In this document: piece after piece, positions 30,762-40,000 of the stretch
Layout: every line of letters begins with the position of its first letter
How positions within the stretch are numbered: the first letter of the stretch is position 1
Assembly (NCBI GenBank): GCA_934133165.1
Contig: CAKPAW010000002.1
Coordinates: 1 to 64,000, forward strand
Direction: 5' to 3'
Source: an uncultured Clostridia bacterium
GTDB taxonomy: Bacteria; Bacillota; Clostridia; TANB77; CAG-508
DNA length: 64,000 bases
Translations under genes and position numbers: made by a program
The notes under the pieces: model-generated
What the model was told of the DNA's origin: nothing
The model's input: only the letters and a program-made list of their open reading frames with translations
Databases searched by the model: none

Positions 30762-33494
30762 ATGGAAGAAAATTGGTTTAACAAAAGTATTGAACAAACA
30801 GAAAAAGAGTTAGAAACAAATATCAAGAATGGATTAAACAAAGAACAAGTAGAAAAAGCAAGAGAAAAATATGGTTTAAATGAATTAAAAGCAAAGAAAA
30901 AGAAAAGTTTAATAATTAAATTTTTAGAGCAATTTAAAGATTTCATGATTATAATTTTAATTATTGCAGCAATAATTTCAGGGGCTGTAGGAATTGCACA
31001 AGGAGAAGGAATTACAGATACAATTATAATTTTAATAGTTGTAATAGTAAATGCAATAATAGGTGTAGCACAAGAAAACAAGGCAGAAAAATCTTTAGAG
31101 GCTTTACAAAAATTAAGTTCTCATGCAGCAAAAGTAATAAGAAATGGAAAAATGGAAGTATTACCTTCAAAGGAATTAGTGCCAGGAGATATAGTTGTAC
31201 TAGATACAGGAGACTATGTACCAGCAGATTTAAGAATTTGTGAAGGAGCAAATTTAAAAGCTCAAGAATCTTCTTTAACAGGCGAATCTGTTCCAGTAGA
31301 GAAAAATATAGATACTATTGAAGAAGAAAAAATAGGAATTGGCGATAGAAGTAATATGCTATTTTCATCTAGTTTAATTACTTATGGCAGAGGAAAAGCA
31401 ATAGTAGTAGCAACTGGAATGAATACAGAAGTAGGCAAAATAGCTCAGATAATAACTAACGTAGAAAATACAGATACACCACTTCAAGAAAAATTAAATA
31501 AATTAGGAAAAACATTAGGAATAGTAGCAGTTCTTATATGTATAGTTATTTTTATTATAGGAATAGCTATTGGAAAAGATGCATTAGAAATGTTTATGAC
31601 GGCCGTAAGCTTAGCAGTAGCAGCTATACCAGAGGGACTAGCAGCAGTTTCAACAATAGTTTTAGCAATTGGTGTTCAAAGAATGGTAAAGAAAAATGCT
31701 ATTGTAAAAAAGCTTCCAGCAGTAGAAACTTTGGGTAGTGCAACAGTCATATGTTCAGACAAAACAGGAACATTAACACAAAACAAAATGACAGTGCAAA
31801 AAGTATTTTACGATGATATTTTACAAAATGTAGAAAATGCTAAAGTAAATAATAACAATGAAGAATTAAAGAAATTAGTATATATAAGTATGCTTTGCAA
31901 TGATACAAAAGTAGCTTCAGACAATACTCTAACAGGAGATCCAACAGAAACAGCATTAGTAGATATGGGATTTGAGTTAGATTTCCAACCAGCTTTATAT
32001 GAAGAGTATCCAAGAGTAGAGGAAATACCATTTGACTCAGATAGAAAATTAATGACAACAGTTCACAAGGTCGGAGAAACATATTTTGTTTATACAAAAG
32101 GTGGAATAGATGAATTACTTGCAAGATGTAAAGTCTACATTTTAGACGGAAAAATAGAAAACAACCTAGAAGAATATAAAGAAACAATAGCTAAAAATAA
32201 CGAAGCAATGGCACAAGAGGCTTTAAGAGTACTTGGAATGGCTTATAAAGAAATGAACCATATGCCAACAAAAGAAGAAATGAAAAACATAGAAAATGAC
32301 TTGACATTTGTTGGAATGGTTGGAATGATAGATCCACCAAGAGAAGAAGCAAGAAAAGCAGTAGAAAAATGTAAAACAGCAGGAATAAAAACAGTAATGA
32401 TTACAGGAGACCATAAAATAACAGCAATAGCAATAGCAAGGCAATTAGGTATTTTGGAAAATGATGAAGAAGCAATAACAGGTGCAGAACTTGAAGAAAT
32501 GAGTCAGGAAGAGTTAGAACAAAATGTTAGAAAATATAGTGTATATGCAAGGGTATCACCAGAACATAAAGTAAGAATAGTAAAAGCGTGGCAAGAAAAT
32601 GGAGAAATAGTTGCAATGACAGGTGATGGTGTAAATGATGCACCAGCGCTAAAAACAGCAGATATTGGCTGTAGTATGGGAATGGTAGGAACAGATGTTG
32701 CAAAAGAAGCTTCAGATGTAATACTAACAGATGATAACTTTGCAACAGTAGTGTCAGCAGTAGAAGAAGGAAGACGTATATATGACAATATATTAAAAGC
32801 AATACAATATTTATTATCTAGCAATGTAGGAGAAATTATTGTTTTATTCGTAGCAATATTAATTACACCATGGCTTTCAAGCAAATTTGGAATAGATGTT
32901 AGCTTAATAGTTCCATTGCTTCCAATTCATATATTATGGATAAATTTAGTAACAGATTCACTTCCAGCTTTAGCATTAGCAGTAGATCCAGCAGAAGAAG
33001 ATATAATGGAGAGAAAACCTTTAAAGAGTGGAAAAGGAATATTTACAAAAGGAATGACATGGAGAGTAATATATCAAGGAATAATGATAGGTATGTTAAC
33101 ACTTGCAGCATTTGTTATAGGATTAGCTACACCAGAGGCTGAACTTCCACAAATAGAAGGATTAAGTGTGCAAGAAATAAAAGTAGAAATAGGCCAAACA
33201 ATGGCATTTACAGTTTTAGCACTATCAGAACTTGTTCATGTATTTAATGTAAGAAATAACAAAAAATCATTATTAAAAACAAAGGCATTAAGTAATAAAT
33301 ATTTATTATTAGCAATTGCAGTGTCAGCAGCACTTATGTTAGTAATACTATTTGTACCATTCTTAAGAGAAGTATTTAGTATACCAGTTTTACCAACAGC
33401 TAATATAATTGAAACAATAGCACTTGTATTTGCACCACTTGTTATAGTAGAAATATTTAAATTATTAAAAATAAATACAACAAAAGACGAATAA
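30762..33494 (+). CDS. P-type cation ATPase (Ca2+/Mn2+ type, IIA)
   Basis: 910 residues, RBS AAAGGAG. The N-terminal cation ATPase domain leads to about ten helices; the actuator motif TGES is at 173-176, the ion-binding helix 4 contains AVAAIPEGLAA, the phosphorylation motif is SDKTGTLTQNK with D333, the nucleotide domain includes TKGGIDELL, and the hinge is TGDGVNDAPAL. This matches SERCA/PMR1-like pumps that move Ca2+ or Mn2+ out of the cytoplasm. The Mn2+-sensing riboswitch upstream favours manganese export. It is probably monocistronic. Confidence 0.95.
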   Translation: MEENWFNKSIEQTEKELETNIKNGLNKEQVEKAREKYGLNELKAKKKKSLIIKFLEQFKDFMIIILIIAAIISGAVGIAQGEGITDTIIILIVVIVNAIIGVAQENKAEKSLEALQKLSSHAAKVIRNGKMEVLPSKELVPGDIVVLDTGDYVPADLRICEGANLKAQESSLTGESVPVEKNIDTIEEEKIGIGDRSNMLFSSSLITYGRGKAIVVATGMNTEVGKIAQIITNVENTDTPLQEKLNKLGKTLGIVAVLICIVIFIIGIAIGKDALEMFMTAVSLAVAAIPEGLAAVSTIVLAIGVQRMVKKNAIVKKLPAVETLGSATVICSDKTGTLTQNKMTVQKVFYDDILQNVENAKVNNNNEELKKLVYISMLCNDTKVASDNTLTGDPTETALVDMGFELDFQPALYEEYPRVEEIPFDSDRKLMTTVHKVGETYFVYTKGGIDELLARCKVYILDGKIENNLEEYKETIAKNNEAMAQEALRVLGMAYKEMNHMPTKEEMKNIENDLTFVGMVGMIDPPREEARKAVEKCKTAGIKTVMITGDHKITAIAIARQLGILENDEEAITGAELEEMSQEELEQNVRKYSVYARVSPEHKVRIVKAWQENGEIVAMTGDGVNDAPALKTADIGCSMGMVGTDVAKEASDVILTDDNFATVVSAVEEGRRIYDNILKAIQYLLSSNVGEIIVLFVAILITPWLSSKFGIDVSLIVPLLPIHILWINLVTDSLPALALAVDPAEEDIMERKPLKSGKGIFTKGMTWRVIYQGIMIGMLTLAAFVIGLATPEAELPQIEGLSVQEIKVEIGQTMAFTVLALSELVHVFNVRNNKKSLLKTKALSNKYLLLAIAVSAALMLVILFVPFLREVFSIPVLPTANIIETIALVFAPLVIVEIFKLLKINTTKDE

Positions 33495-33556
33495 GCTTAA
33501 TACTTACTGCACCAACGAAAACACGACGTTTTGTACCATAAAAAAATATCTAAAAT

Positions 33557-33585
33557 TTGACGTTTTAAGAAAAGTATGGTATAAT
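33557..33585 (+). promoter_or_regulatory. Promoter of the lysozyme-like gene
   Basis: TTGACG (33557-33562), 17 bases, TATAAT (33580-33585). Confidence 0.75.
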
Positions 33586-33630
33586 TAAAAACGTGGTGTG
33601 AAAAAAACACCAGAAAGGATGTAGAAAAAA

Positions 33631-34350
33631 ATGAATAATGATACTACATGTGGGCTGAAAATCAAACAAGTTATAGCAACATTAATAATATTAGTAATGA
33701 CAGCCACAATAGGACAAATGTTTATTTTTAAACAAGAAAATTTACAAATAGCAGAAGAAACATTAGAAGTAGAAAATACTATAGAAAAAGCAGAAGTAGA
33801 AAATAGTTTCGAAAGAGAAACAGAAGTAACTTCAAGATCATCAGAAGAAAGAATAGTAGAAGAAATAATTGAAAAACAACCACAATATATTTCAATAGAA
33901 GAAATAACAATTTCAAGAGATATGGATTTAACTGAAAGATGTGGAATATCAAAAGAAGATTTTATAAATTTAGTGGAAAATATGAAAGTTGACTATTCAG
34001 GATTTTTTGCACAAAATGCAGAAACAATATATGATTTATGTGAAGAATACGAAATAAACGAAATATTCTTCTGTGGATTAATTGCAGCAGAATCAGGATG
34101 GAATATATCATCTAACCATAAAAATACATGTAACTATATAAGCATGATGTCTGGTGGAAAATTAATTAGATACTCAACACCAGAAGAAGGGTTAGAAGCA
34201 GCTGCTAAGTTATTACACAATAGATATTTAACAGAAGGTGGATCTTGTTATTATGGAAAAACTTTATCTGCAGTACAAAGAAGATTCTGTCCAAACTCTT
34301 CAACATGGGTAGGTTTAGTTTATGGATGTATGAAACAAGTTGTAAAATAG
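33631..34350 (+). CDS. Membrane-anchored lysozyme-like protein (glucosaminidase/lytic transglycosylase fold)
   Basis: 239 residues; RBS GAAAGGATG. A signal anchor spans about residues 14-31 (VIATLIILVMTATIGQMFIF), then a Glu-rich linker to about 90. The C-terminal domain (about 110-239) carries EINEIFFCGLIAAESGWN, where the Glu of the A-A-E-S-G-W motif is the likely catalytic acid, plus NTCNYISMMSGG and FCPNSSTWVGLVYG. This matches lysozyme-like peptidoglycan hydrolases. Five Cys in the domain could form disulfides outside the cell. It is expressed alone. Confidence 0.75.
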   Translation: MNNDTTCGLKIKQVIATLIILVMTATIGQMFIFKQENLQIAEETLEVENTIEKAEVENSFERETEVTSRSSEERIVEEIIEKQPQYISIEEITISRDMDLTERCGISKEDFINLVENMKVDYSGFFAQNAETIYDLCEEYEINEIFFCGLIAAESGWNISSNHKNTCNYISMMSGGKLIRYSTPEEGLEAAAKLLHNRYLTEGGSCYYGKTLSAVQRRFCPNSSTWVGLVYGCMKQVVK

Positions 34351-34379
34351 AATAATTTACAAAATATGTAAATTAATTA

Positions 34380-34408
34380 TTGACATTGCTAATAAAAGAG
34401 TATATAAT
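34380..34408 (+). promoter_or_regulatory. Consensus promoter of a candidate small RNA
   Basis: TTGACA (34380-34385), exactly 17 bases, TATAAT (34403-34408), followed within 220 bases by a terminator and no coding frame. Confidence 0.8.
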
Positions 34409-34414
34409 GAATAT

Positions 34415-34623
34415 ACTAATAGAGATAGTAATTTAAACTATCATAGATGTGCTGACATCTTAAAAAATCCGAAACACCTGTAAGACGAATGTGCTTACCG
34501 TTGGCGGACAACAGAAAAATCCGAAACACTTGTAAGACGAATGTGCTTACCGTTGACGGACAACAGAAAAATCAGTAATAAAAATATAGGGCTTATAATT
34601 TTTTATAGGCTCTATATTTTTTT
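34415..34623 (+). ncRNA. Candidate structured small RNA with a 52-nt tandem repeat
   Basis: A transcript starting about 34415 and ending at the terminator (ATATAGGGCTTATA/ATAGGCTCTATAT, then T7, 34583-34623) would be about 209 nt. Two simple hairpins (GATAGT...AACTATC; AGATGTGCTGACATCT) lead to two modules of 52 nt, 34468-34519 and 34520-34571. Each can fold as TCCG/CGGA outside and GTAAG/CTTAC inside, with apical loop ACGAATGTG. The modules differ at two positions only (C to T in ACACCTG, G to A in GTTGGCGG), and these two can pair with each other as C-G or T-A. I find no RBS or convincing ORF. I recognise no known class. Confidence 0.7.
34468..34571 (+). repeat. Two tandem 52-nt modules within the small RNA
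   Basis: Copies at 34468-34519 and 34520-34571, 50 of 52 identical, no spacer between them. Confidence 0.92.
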
Positions 34624-34696
34624 ATTATATTTAAATAAAGAATATAAAAAACAATAGCAATTTATAAAATATATTGCTATAATAAAGGAGGTAAAA

Positions 34697-35014
34697 ATGC
34701 AATTAGGTTTATTTCAAAATATAGTAAATGAAATAAGAAGGATAAATATTAGTGACTTTATAAGTGAAGTCACAGAAAGGCTAGAAAAAATGGAAGAAGA
34801 ATTAGTAATAGATAGATTTGAAGAAAATACTGCAATTTGTGAAGATAGAAAAACAGGCAGAATAATAGAAATTCCAAGAGAAAACATTGAAGAAAATGTA
34901 AAAGAGGGAGACGTAATAAAAAAAGTAGAAGGAATTTATAAAAAAGATATAGAAAAACAAGAAAAAATAGAAAAAAGAATAGAAGAAAAAATGAATAGAA
35001 TATGGAAAGATTAA
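34697..35014 (+). CDS. DUF3006-family protein (with N-terminal extension)
   Basis: 105 residues, RBS AAAGGAGG. A short helical start (MQLGLFQNIVNEIRRI) precedes the DUF3006 core with LVIDRFEENTAICEDRKTGR and IEIPRENIEENVKEGDVI, then a highly charged Lys/Glu helix. DUF3006 proteins are small beta-rich proteins of unknown role commonly encoded beside ComEC-type metallo-beta-lactamase genes, which is the arrangement here (75-base gap). Confidence 0.8.
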   Translation: MQLGLFQNIVNEIRRINISDFISEVTERLEKMEEELVIDRFEENTAICEDRKTGRIIEIPRENIEENVKEGDVIKKVEGIYKKDIEKQEKIEKRIEEKMNRIWKD

Positions 35015-35089
35015 ATATAAAAATACATAAATTAAAGAAAAATAAAGTGTAAAAAGTTAATAAAAAAACTTGTAATAGGGGGAAAACAA

Positions 35090-36049
35090 GTGGCAAATAG
35101 GGGCAAAAAAACTAAACGTATAGAATTTATAATAGGGCTTATTATTTTCATATTGATTGCAATATTAAGTGAAAGTGGAATCATACCAATAGGAAAAATC
35201 TTTAATAGTGAAAATAGCGAAGTTTTAGATAGTAACGAAATTTCAAAAAGAGTTACAGCAGAAGAAAGTGAAAATGTAACATTAGAAGGAGAAGACATAT
35301 TGCAAATACACTTTTTTGATGTAGGGCAAGCAGATAGCACATTAATAATAAGTGACAATAAAACTATGCTAATAGATGCTGGAACTAATGAAATGGGCTC
35401 AAAAGTAGTAGCAAATATAAAAAAACTGGGAATAGAAAAAATAGACTATCTTATAGGAACTCATCCACACGAAGATCATATTGGTGGGTTAGATGATGTA
35501 ATTAAAAATTTTGAAATAGGAACAATATATATGCCTAAAATACAAACGAATACAAAAACTTTTGAAGATGTATTAGATGCAATAACAGAAAAAAACTTGA
35601 CTGTTACTACTCCAAAAGAAGGCGATAAATTTGAATTAGGAAAAGCAGAATGTGAAATAATGCTTTGTGGAACTGGAACAAAAGAAGAAAAAGAAAATTT
35701 AAATTTATCTTCAATAGTAACAAAAGTAACATATGGAAAACAAAGCTATTTATTTATGGGTGATAGCGAAAAAGAAAATGAACAATCTAGAACTTGGCCA
35801 AAAGTTAATGTACTAAAAGTAGGACATCATGGTTCAAATACAAGCTCTTCAAAGGAATTTTTAGATCAAGTATTACCACAAATAGCAATAATAAGTGTGG
35901 GAAAAGACAATAGTTACGGGCATCCAAAACAAGTAATATTAGACAGATTAAATAAAATAGGGGCAGTAATTTATACAACTAAAGATAAAGGAAATATATT
36001 AATAGAAAGTGACGGAAACAATAACAAAGTTTCTTTCTATAGAAGATAA
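35090..36049 (+). CDS. ComEC/Rec2-type metallo-beta-lactamase fold hydrolase, membrane-anchored
   Basis: 319 residues from GTG at 35090, RBS AGGGGG. One helix at about residues 13-30 anchors it (FIIGLIIFILIAILSESG). The MBL domain shows IHFFDVGQADSTLI, the metal motif GTHPHEDHIGGLDD, LFMGDSEKE and VGHHGSNTSSS with GHPKQVILDRL, the same order as the C-terminal nuclease-like domain of the DNA-uptake protein ComEC. Stand-alone versions are probably extracytoplasmic nucleases or phosphodiesterases. The last codons (FYRR, stop) fall inside a 73-base dispersed repeat that recurs inverted at 60038-60110. Confidence 0.88.
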   Translation: MANRGKKTKRIEFIIGLIIFILIAILSESGIIPIGKIFNSENSEVLDSNEISKRVTAEESENVTLEGEDILQIHFFDVGQADSTLIISDNKTMLIDAGTNEMGSKVVANIKKLGIEKIDYLIGTHPHEDHIGGLDDVIKNFEIGTIYMPKIQTNTKTFEDVLDAITEKNLTVTTPKEGDKFELGKAECEIMLCGTGTKEEKENLNLSSIVTKVTYGKQSYLFMGDSEKENEQSRTWPKVNVLKVGHHGSNTSSSKEFLDQVLPQIAIISVGKDNSYGHPKQVILDRLNKIGAVIYTTKDKGNILIESDGNNNKVSFYRR

Positions 36050-36105
36050 ATATGGCAGAAATTAGATTTTGTAGCAGTTTGCACTGCGTACAAAATCTTG
36101 ATTCT
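36033..36105. repeat. 73-base dispersed palindromic repeat, copy 1
   Basis: Matches the inverse complement of 60038-60110 at 70 of 73 positions. Its centre forms GATTTTGTA...TACAAAATC with inner GCAGT/ACTGC. It covers the end of the ComEC-like gene and the gap before murI. Confidence 0.9.
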
Positions 36106-36139
36106 GGTCTTTTACTAAAATAGAACAGAAAGGCGAAAA

Positions 36140-36904
36140 ATGGACAATAGAAAAATAGGAGTTTTTGATTCTGGAATAGGTGGATTAACAGTATTAAGTA
36201 AAATAATAGAGTTGTTACCAAACGAAGAATACATATATTATGCAGATACAGAAAATGTACCATACGGAACAAAACCAAAAGAAGAAGTAAAAAAATATGT
36301 GAGAAAAGCTGTAGAGTTCTTGATTTCAAAAGATGTAAAAGCAATTGTAATAGCTTGTAACACAGCAACGAGCATAGCAATAAATGAGTTAAGAAATACA
36401 TATAACATGCCAATAATAGGAATAGAGCCAGCAGTAAAGCCAGCAATAGAAAATAAAGGAAAGAAAAAAGTACTAGTAATGGCAACACCAACAACTATAA
36501 GAGAAGAAAAATTACATAATTTAATAGAAAAATTTGAGGCTAAAGAATATGTAGATTTAATTCCTATGCCTAAATTGGTGGAATTTGCAGAAAAAAGAGA
36601 ATTTAAATCAGAAAAAGTAGAAAAATATATAAAGGAAGAATTAAAAATATATAATTTGGAAAACTATTCTGAACTAGTATTAGGATGTACACATTTTCCA
36701 TTCTTTAAAGAAACATTAACAAAAATATTTCCTAAAGAAACCAAGATTATAGATGGAAGTTTAGGAGTGGCAAATAGATTAAAAAATGTATTAAAAGAGA
36801 ACAATATGCTAGCAAATAATACATTAAAAATTGAATATTATTACTCAGGAAAGTTAGTAAAAGATGACAAAAACTTAAATGAATTATTACAAATGACAAA
36901 GTAG
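36140..36904 (+). CDS. murI: Glutamate racemase
   Basis: 254 residues, RBS GAAAGG. It supplies D-glutamate for peptidoglycan. Signature segments: IGVFDSGIGGLTVLSKI, YYADTENVPYGTK, AIVIACNTATSIA (first catalytic Cys), MATPTTIREEK and LVLGCTHFPFF (second catalytic Cys). Length is normal. Two terminator-like hairpins follow. Confidence 0.96.
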   Translation: MDNRKIGVFDSGIGGLTVLSKIIELLPNEEYIYYADTENVPYGTKPKEEVKKYVRKAVEFLISKDVKAIVIACNTATSIAINELRNTYNMPIIGIEPAVKPAIENKGKKKVLVMATPTTIREEKLHNLIEKFEAKEYVDLIPMPKLVEFAEKREFKSEKVEKYIKEELKIYNLENYSELVLGCTHFPFFKETLTKIFPKETKIIDGSLGVANRLKNVLKENNMLANNTLKIEYYYSGKLVKDDKNLNELLQMTK

Positions 36905-36936
36905 CAGTTAGGTACAATCCTAATTACTACTTTTTC
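36901..36936 (+). terminator. Terminator of murI
   Basis: GTAGCAGTTAGG pairs with CCTAATTACTAC, then TTTTT. The stop codon of murI is in the first arm. Confidence 0.75.
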
Positions 36937-36970
36937 TCAATTTGAGACAAAGTTTAAAGTGATATTAAGC

Positions 36971-36998
36971 CAAAGACTATAGTAGTCTTGTTTTTTTT
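36971..36998 (+). terminator. Second terminator-like hairpin before dnaE
   Basis: CAAAGAC/GTCTTG around TATAGTA, followed by eight T. Confidence 0.7.
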
Positions 36999-37047
36999 AC
37001 AAAAATGTAATATAATTTGGGTGAAATTTATATAGGGAGAAATTAAC

Positions 37048-40000
37048 GTGGGAAATTTTGTACACTTACATATACATAGTGAATTTAGTTTATTAGATGG
37101 AGCAAACAGAATAAAAGATATACCAGTAATTGCAAAAGAACTTGGAATGGATGCAATTGCTATTACTGACCATGGAGCAATGTTTGGAGTTATAGATTTT
37201 TATAAAGCATGTAAAGCAAACGGAGTAAAACCAATAATAGGTTGTGAAGTATATGTAGCACCACGAACAAGACATGACAAAGATCCTAAATTAGATAGTA
37301 AATATAATCATTTAATATTACTTGCAAAAGACATGACAGGTTATAGGAACTTATCAAAATTAGTATCGTTAAGTTATACAGAAGGTTTTTATTATAAACC
37401 AAGAATAGATAAAGAAATATTAGAAAAATATCATGAAGGATTAGTATGCTCTAGTGCTTGTTTAGCAGGAGAGATAAGCCAAGCAATACTTGCAAATGAT
37501 ATGGAAGAAGCAAAAAAAGCAGCATTATGGTTTAAAAATTTATTTGGAGAAGATTATTATTTAGAAATACAAAATAATGGTGTGAAAGAGCAAGTATTAG
37601 TTAATCAAAAACTAATAGAACTTTCAAAAGAATTAAACATACCATTAGTTGCCACAAATGATGCACACTATTCAAGAAGAGAAGACGCATACAATCATGA
37701 AGTACTTTTATGTATTCAAACAGGAAAGAAAATGTCAGACGAAGACAGGATGAGATTTGACACAGACGAGCTTTATATAAAATCACCAGAAGAAATGAGT
37801 GATTATTTTTCAAATGTACCAGAAGCAATAGAAAATACAGTAAAAATAGCAGAAAAATGTAATATTGAATTTGAATTTGGACATACAATTCTGCCAAATT
37901 ACGATGTACCAGAAGGATATGCAACACATTACGACTACATAGAAGACTTAACAAAAAAAGGTTTAATAAAGAGATATGGGACAAAAGGGACAGATTCACC
38001 ATTAGGGACGTTTCCTAATGGAGCGGGTGAAGAAAAAAATAAAAAAATAGAGTTACCAAAAGGGACAGATTCACCTTTAAGAAACGTCCCTAATGGTAAT
38101 GGTAGCTATGAAGAGTTGCCAGAAGAGATTAGAAAAAGAGCAGAATATGAATTAGGTGTTATTAAGAAAATGGGATATGTAGACTATTTCTTGATAGTAT
38201 GGGATTATATAAATTATGCTAAAACACATGATATTCCAGTAGGACCAGGTCGTGGTTCTGGTGCAGGTTCTATTGTTGCATATGCAATAGGAATAACAGA
38301 TATAGATCCTATAAAATATAATCTACTTTTTGAAAGATTTTTAAATCCTGAAAGAATTAGTATGCCCGATTTTGACGTTGACTTTTGTTATGAAAAAAGA
38401 GATAAAGTAATAGAATATGTTTGTAAAAAATACGGTTATGACCATGTATCACAAATTATAACATTTGGTACAATGTCAGCAAGAATGGTAATCCGTGATG
38501 TAGCAAGAGTTCTAGATGTACCATATGCAGAAGCAGATAAACTTGCTAAAATGATACCAAATGAAATACATATTACAATTAAAAAGGCATTAGAGCAAAA
38601 TAAAGAGTTAAATACACTTTATGAAACAGATACAGAAATTAAGAAACTATTAGATATAGCAATGGCATTAGAAGGAATGCCACGTCAGGCTTCAACACAC
38701 GCATGTGGAATAGTTATAACAAAAGATCCAGTAGATACTTATGTTCCTTTATATGTAAGAGATGGCAATATTTCTACACAATATATAATGACTACACTAG
38801 AAGAACTTGGACTTTTAAAAATGGACTTTTTAGGTTTAAGAACATTAACAGTTATAAAAGATACCATAGATTTAGTAAAAAAAGACAAAGGCATAGATGT
38901 AGAATTTGACAAAAATATGAATGACCCTAAAGTCTATAAATTATGGCAAGAGGGAAATTCTGTTGGAATATTCCAGTTTGAATCACAAGGAATGACAAAC
39001 TTTATGAGAGAGTTAAAGCCAGATAGCTTAGAAGATATAATAGCAGGGGTGTCACTTTACAGACCTGGACCAATGGATCAAATTCCAAGATACATAGCAA
39101 ACAAAAAAGACCCTGAACATGCAGTATACACACATCCTGCATTAAAGCCAATACTAGAGGTTACTTATGGTTGTATGGTATACCAAGAGCAAGTTATGCA
39201 AATAGTAAGAGATTTAGCAGGATACTCATTAGGTAGAGCAGATTTAGTTCGTCGTGCTATGGGTAAGAAAAAGCTAGATGTAATGGCAAAAGAAAGAGAA
39301 ATATTTATAAATGGCCAAGTAGATGAAAATGGTAATGTTGTAGTTCCTGGATGTGTAAGAAACGGAATAGATGAAAAAAGTGCAAATAAAATATTTGATG
39401 AAATGGCTGAATTTGCTAAATATGCCTTCAACAAATCACATGCCGCAGCATATGCAGTCGTATCATATCAAACAGCATATTTAAAAGCATATTATCCAGA
39501 AGAATTTATGGCAGCAACTTTAAACAGCTTTTTAGGAAACTTGGATAAAGTCCCATATTATATAGAAGAATGTAAAAGACTAAAAATAGACATATTAAAG
39601 CCAGACATAAATAAAAGTGAAACAAAATTTACAGTTGATAATGGCAAAATACGTTTTGGATTAGGGAGTATAAAAAACGTAGGAGTCGCAGCAGTGAATA
39701 CAGTTGTAGAAGAAAGACAAAAAAATGGCAAATACAAGTCATTTACAGATTTCTGTGAAAGAATTCAGGCAGAAGCGGTAAATAAAAAATGTATAGAAAG
39801 TTTAATAAAATCTGGAGCATTTGATGAATTTGAACAAACAAGAAGTACATTAATGGCATCATTTGAAGACATAATAGATGCAATTTCAGATAGTTCAAGA
39901 AAAAACATAAAAGGTCAAGTATCAATGTTTGATTTAGGTGGATTAGGTGGAAGCGAAAGTTCATCTGAAGAAGACGAAAAACAACTTGAAAAATTAAAAT

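Noticed and set aside
34468..34571. The two tandem repeats as a minimal CRISPR array
   Set aside because: Repeats are 52 nt, directly adjacent with no unique spacer, internally structured, and no cas genes are present.
34468..34571. Guanidine-II (mini-ykkC) tandem hairpins
   Set aside because: The loops contain ACGA but are 9 nt long and the stems do not match; the downstream genes are not guanidine-related.
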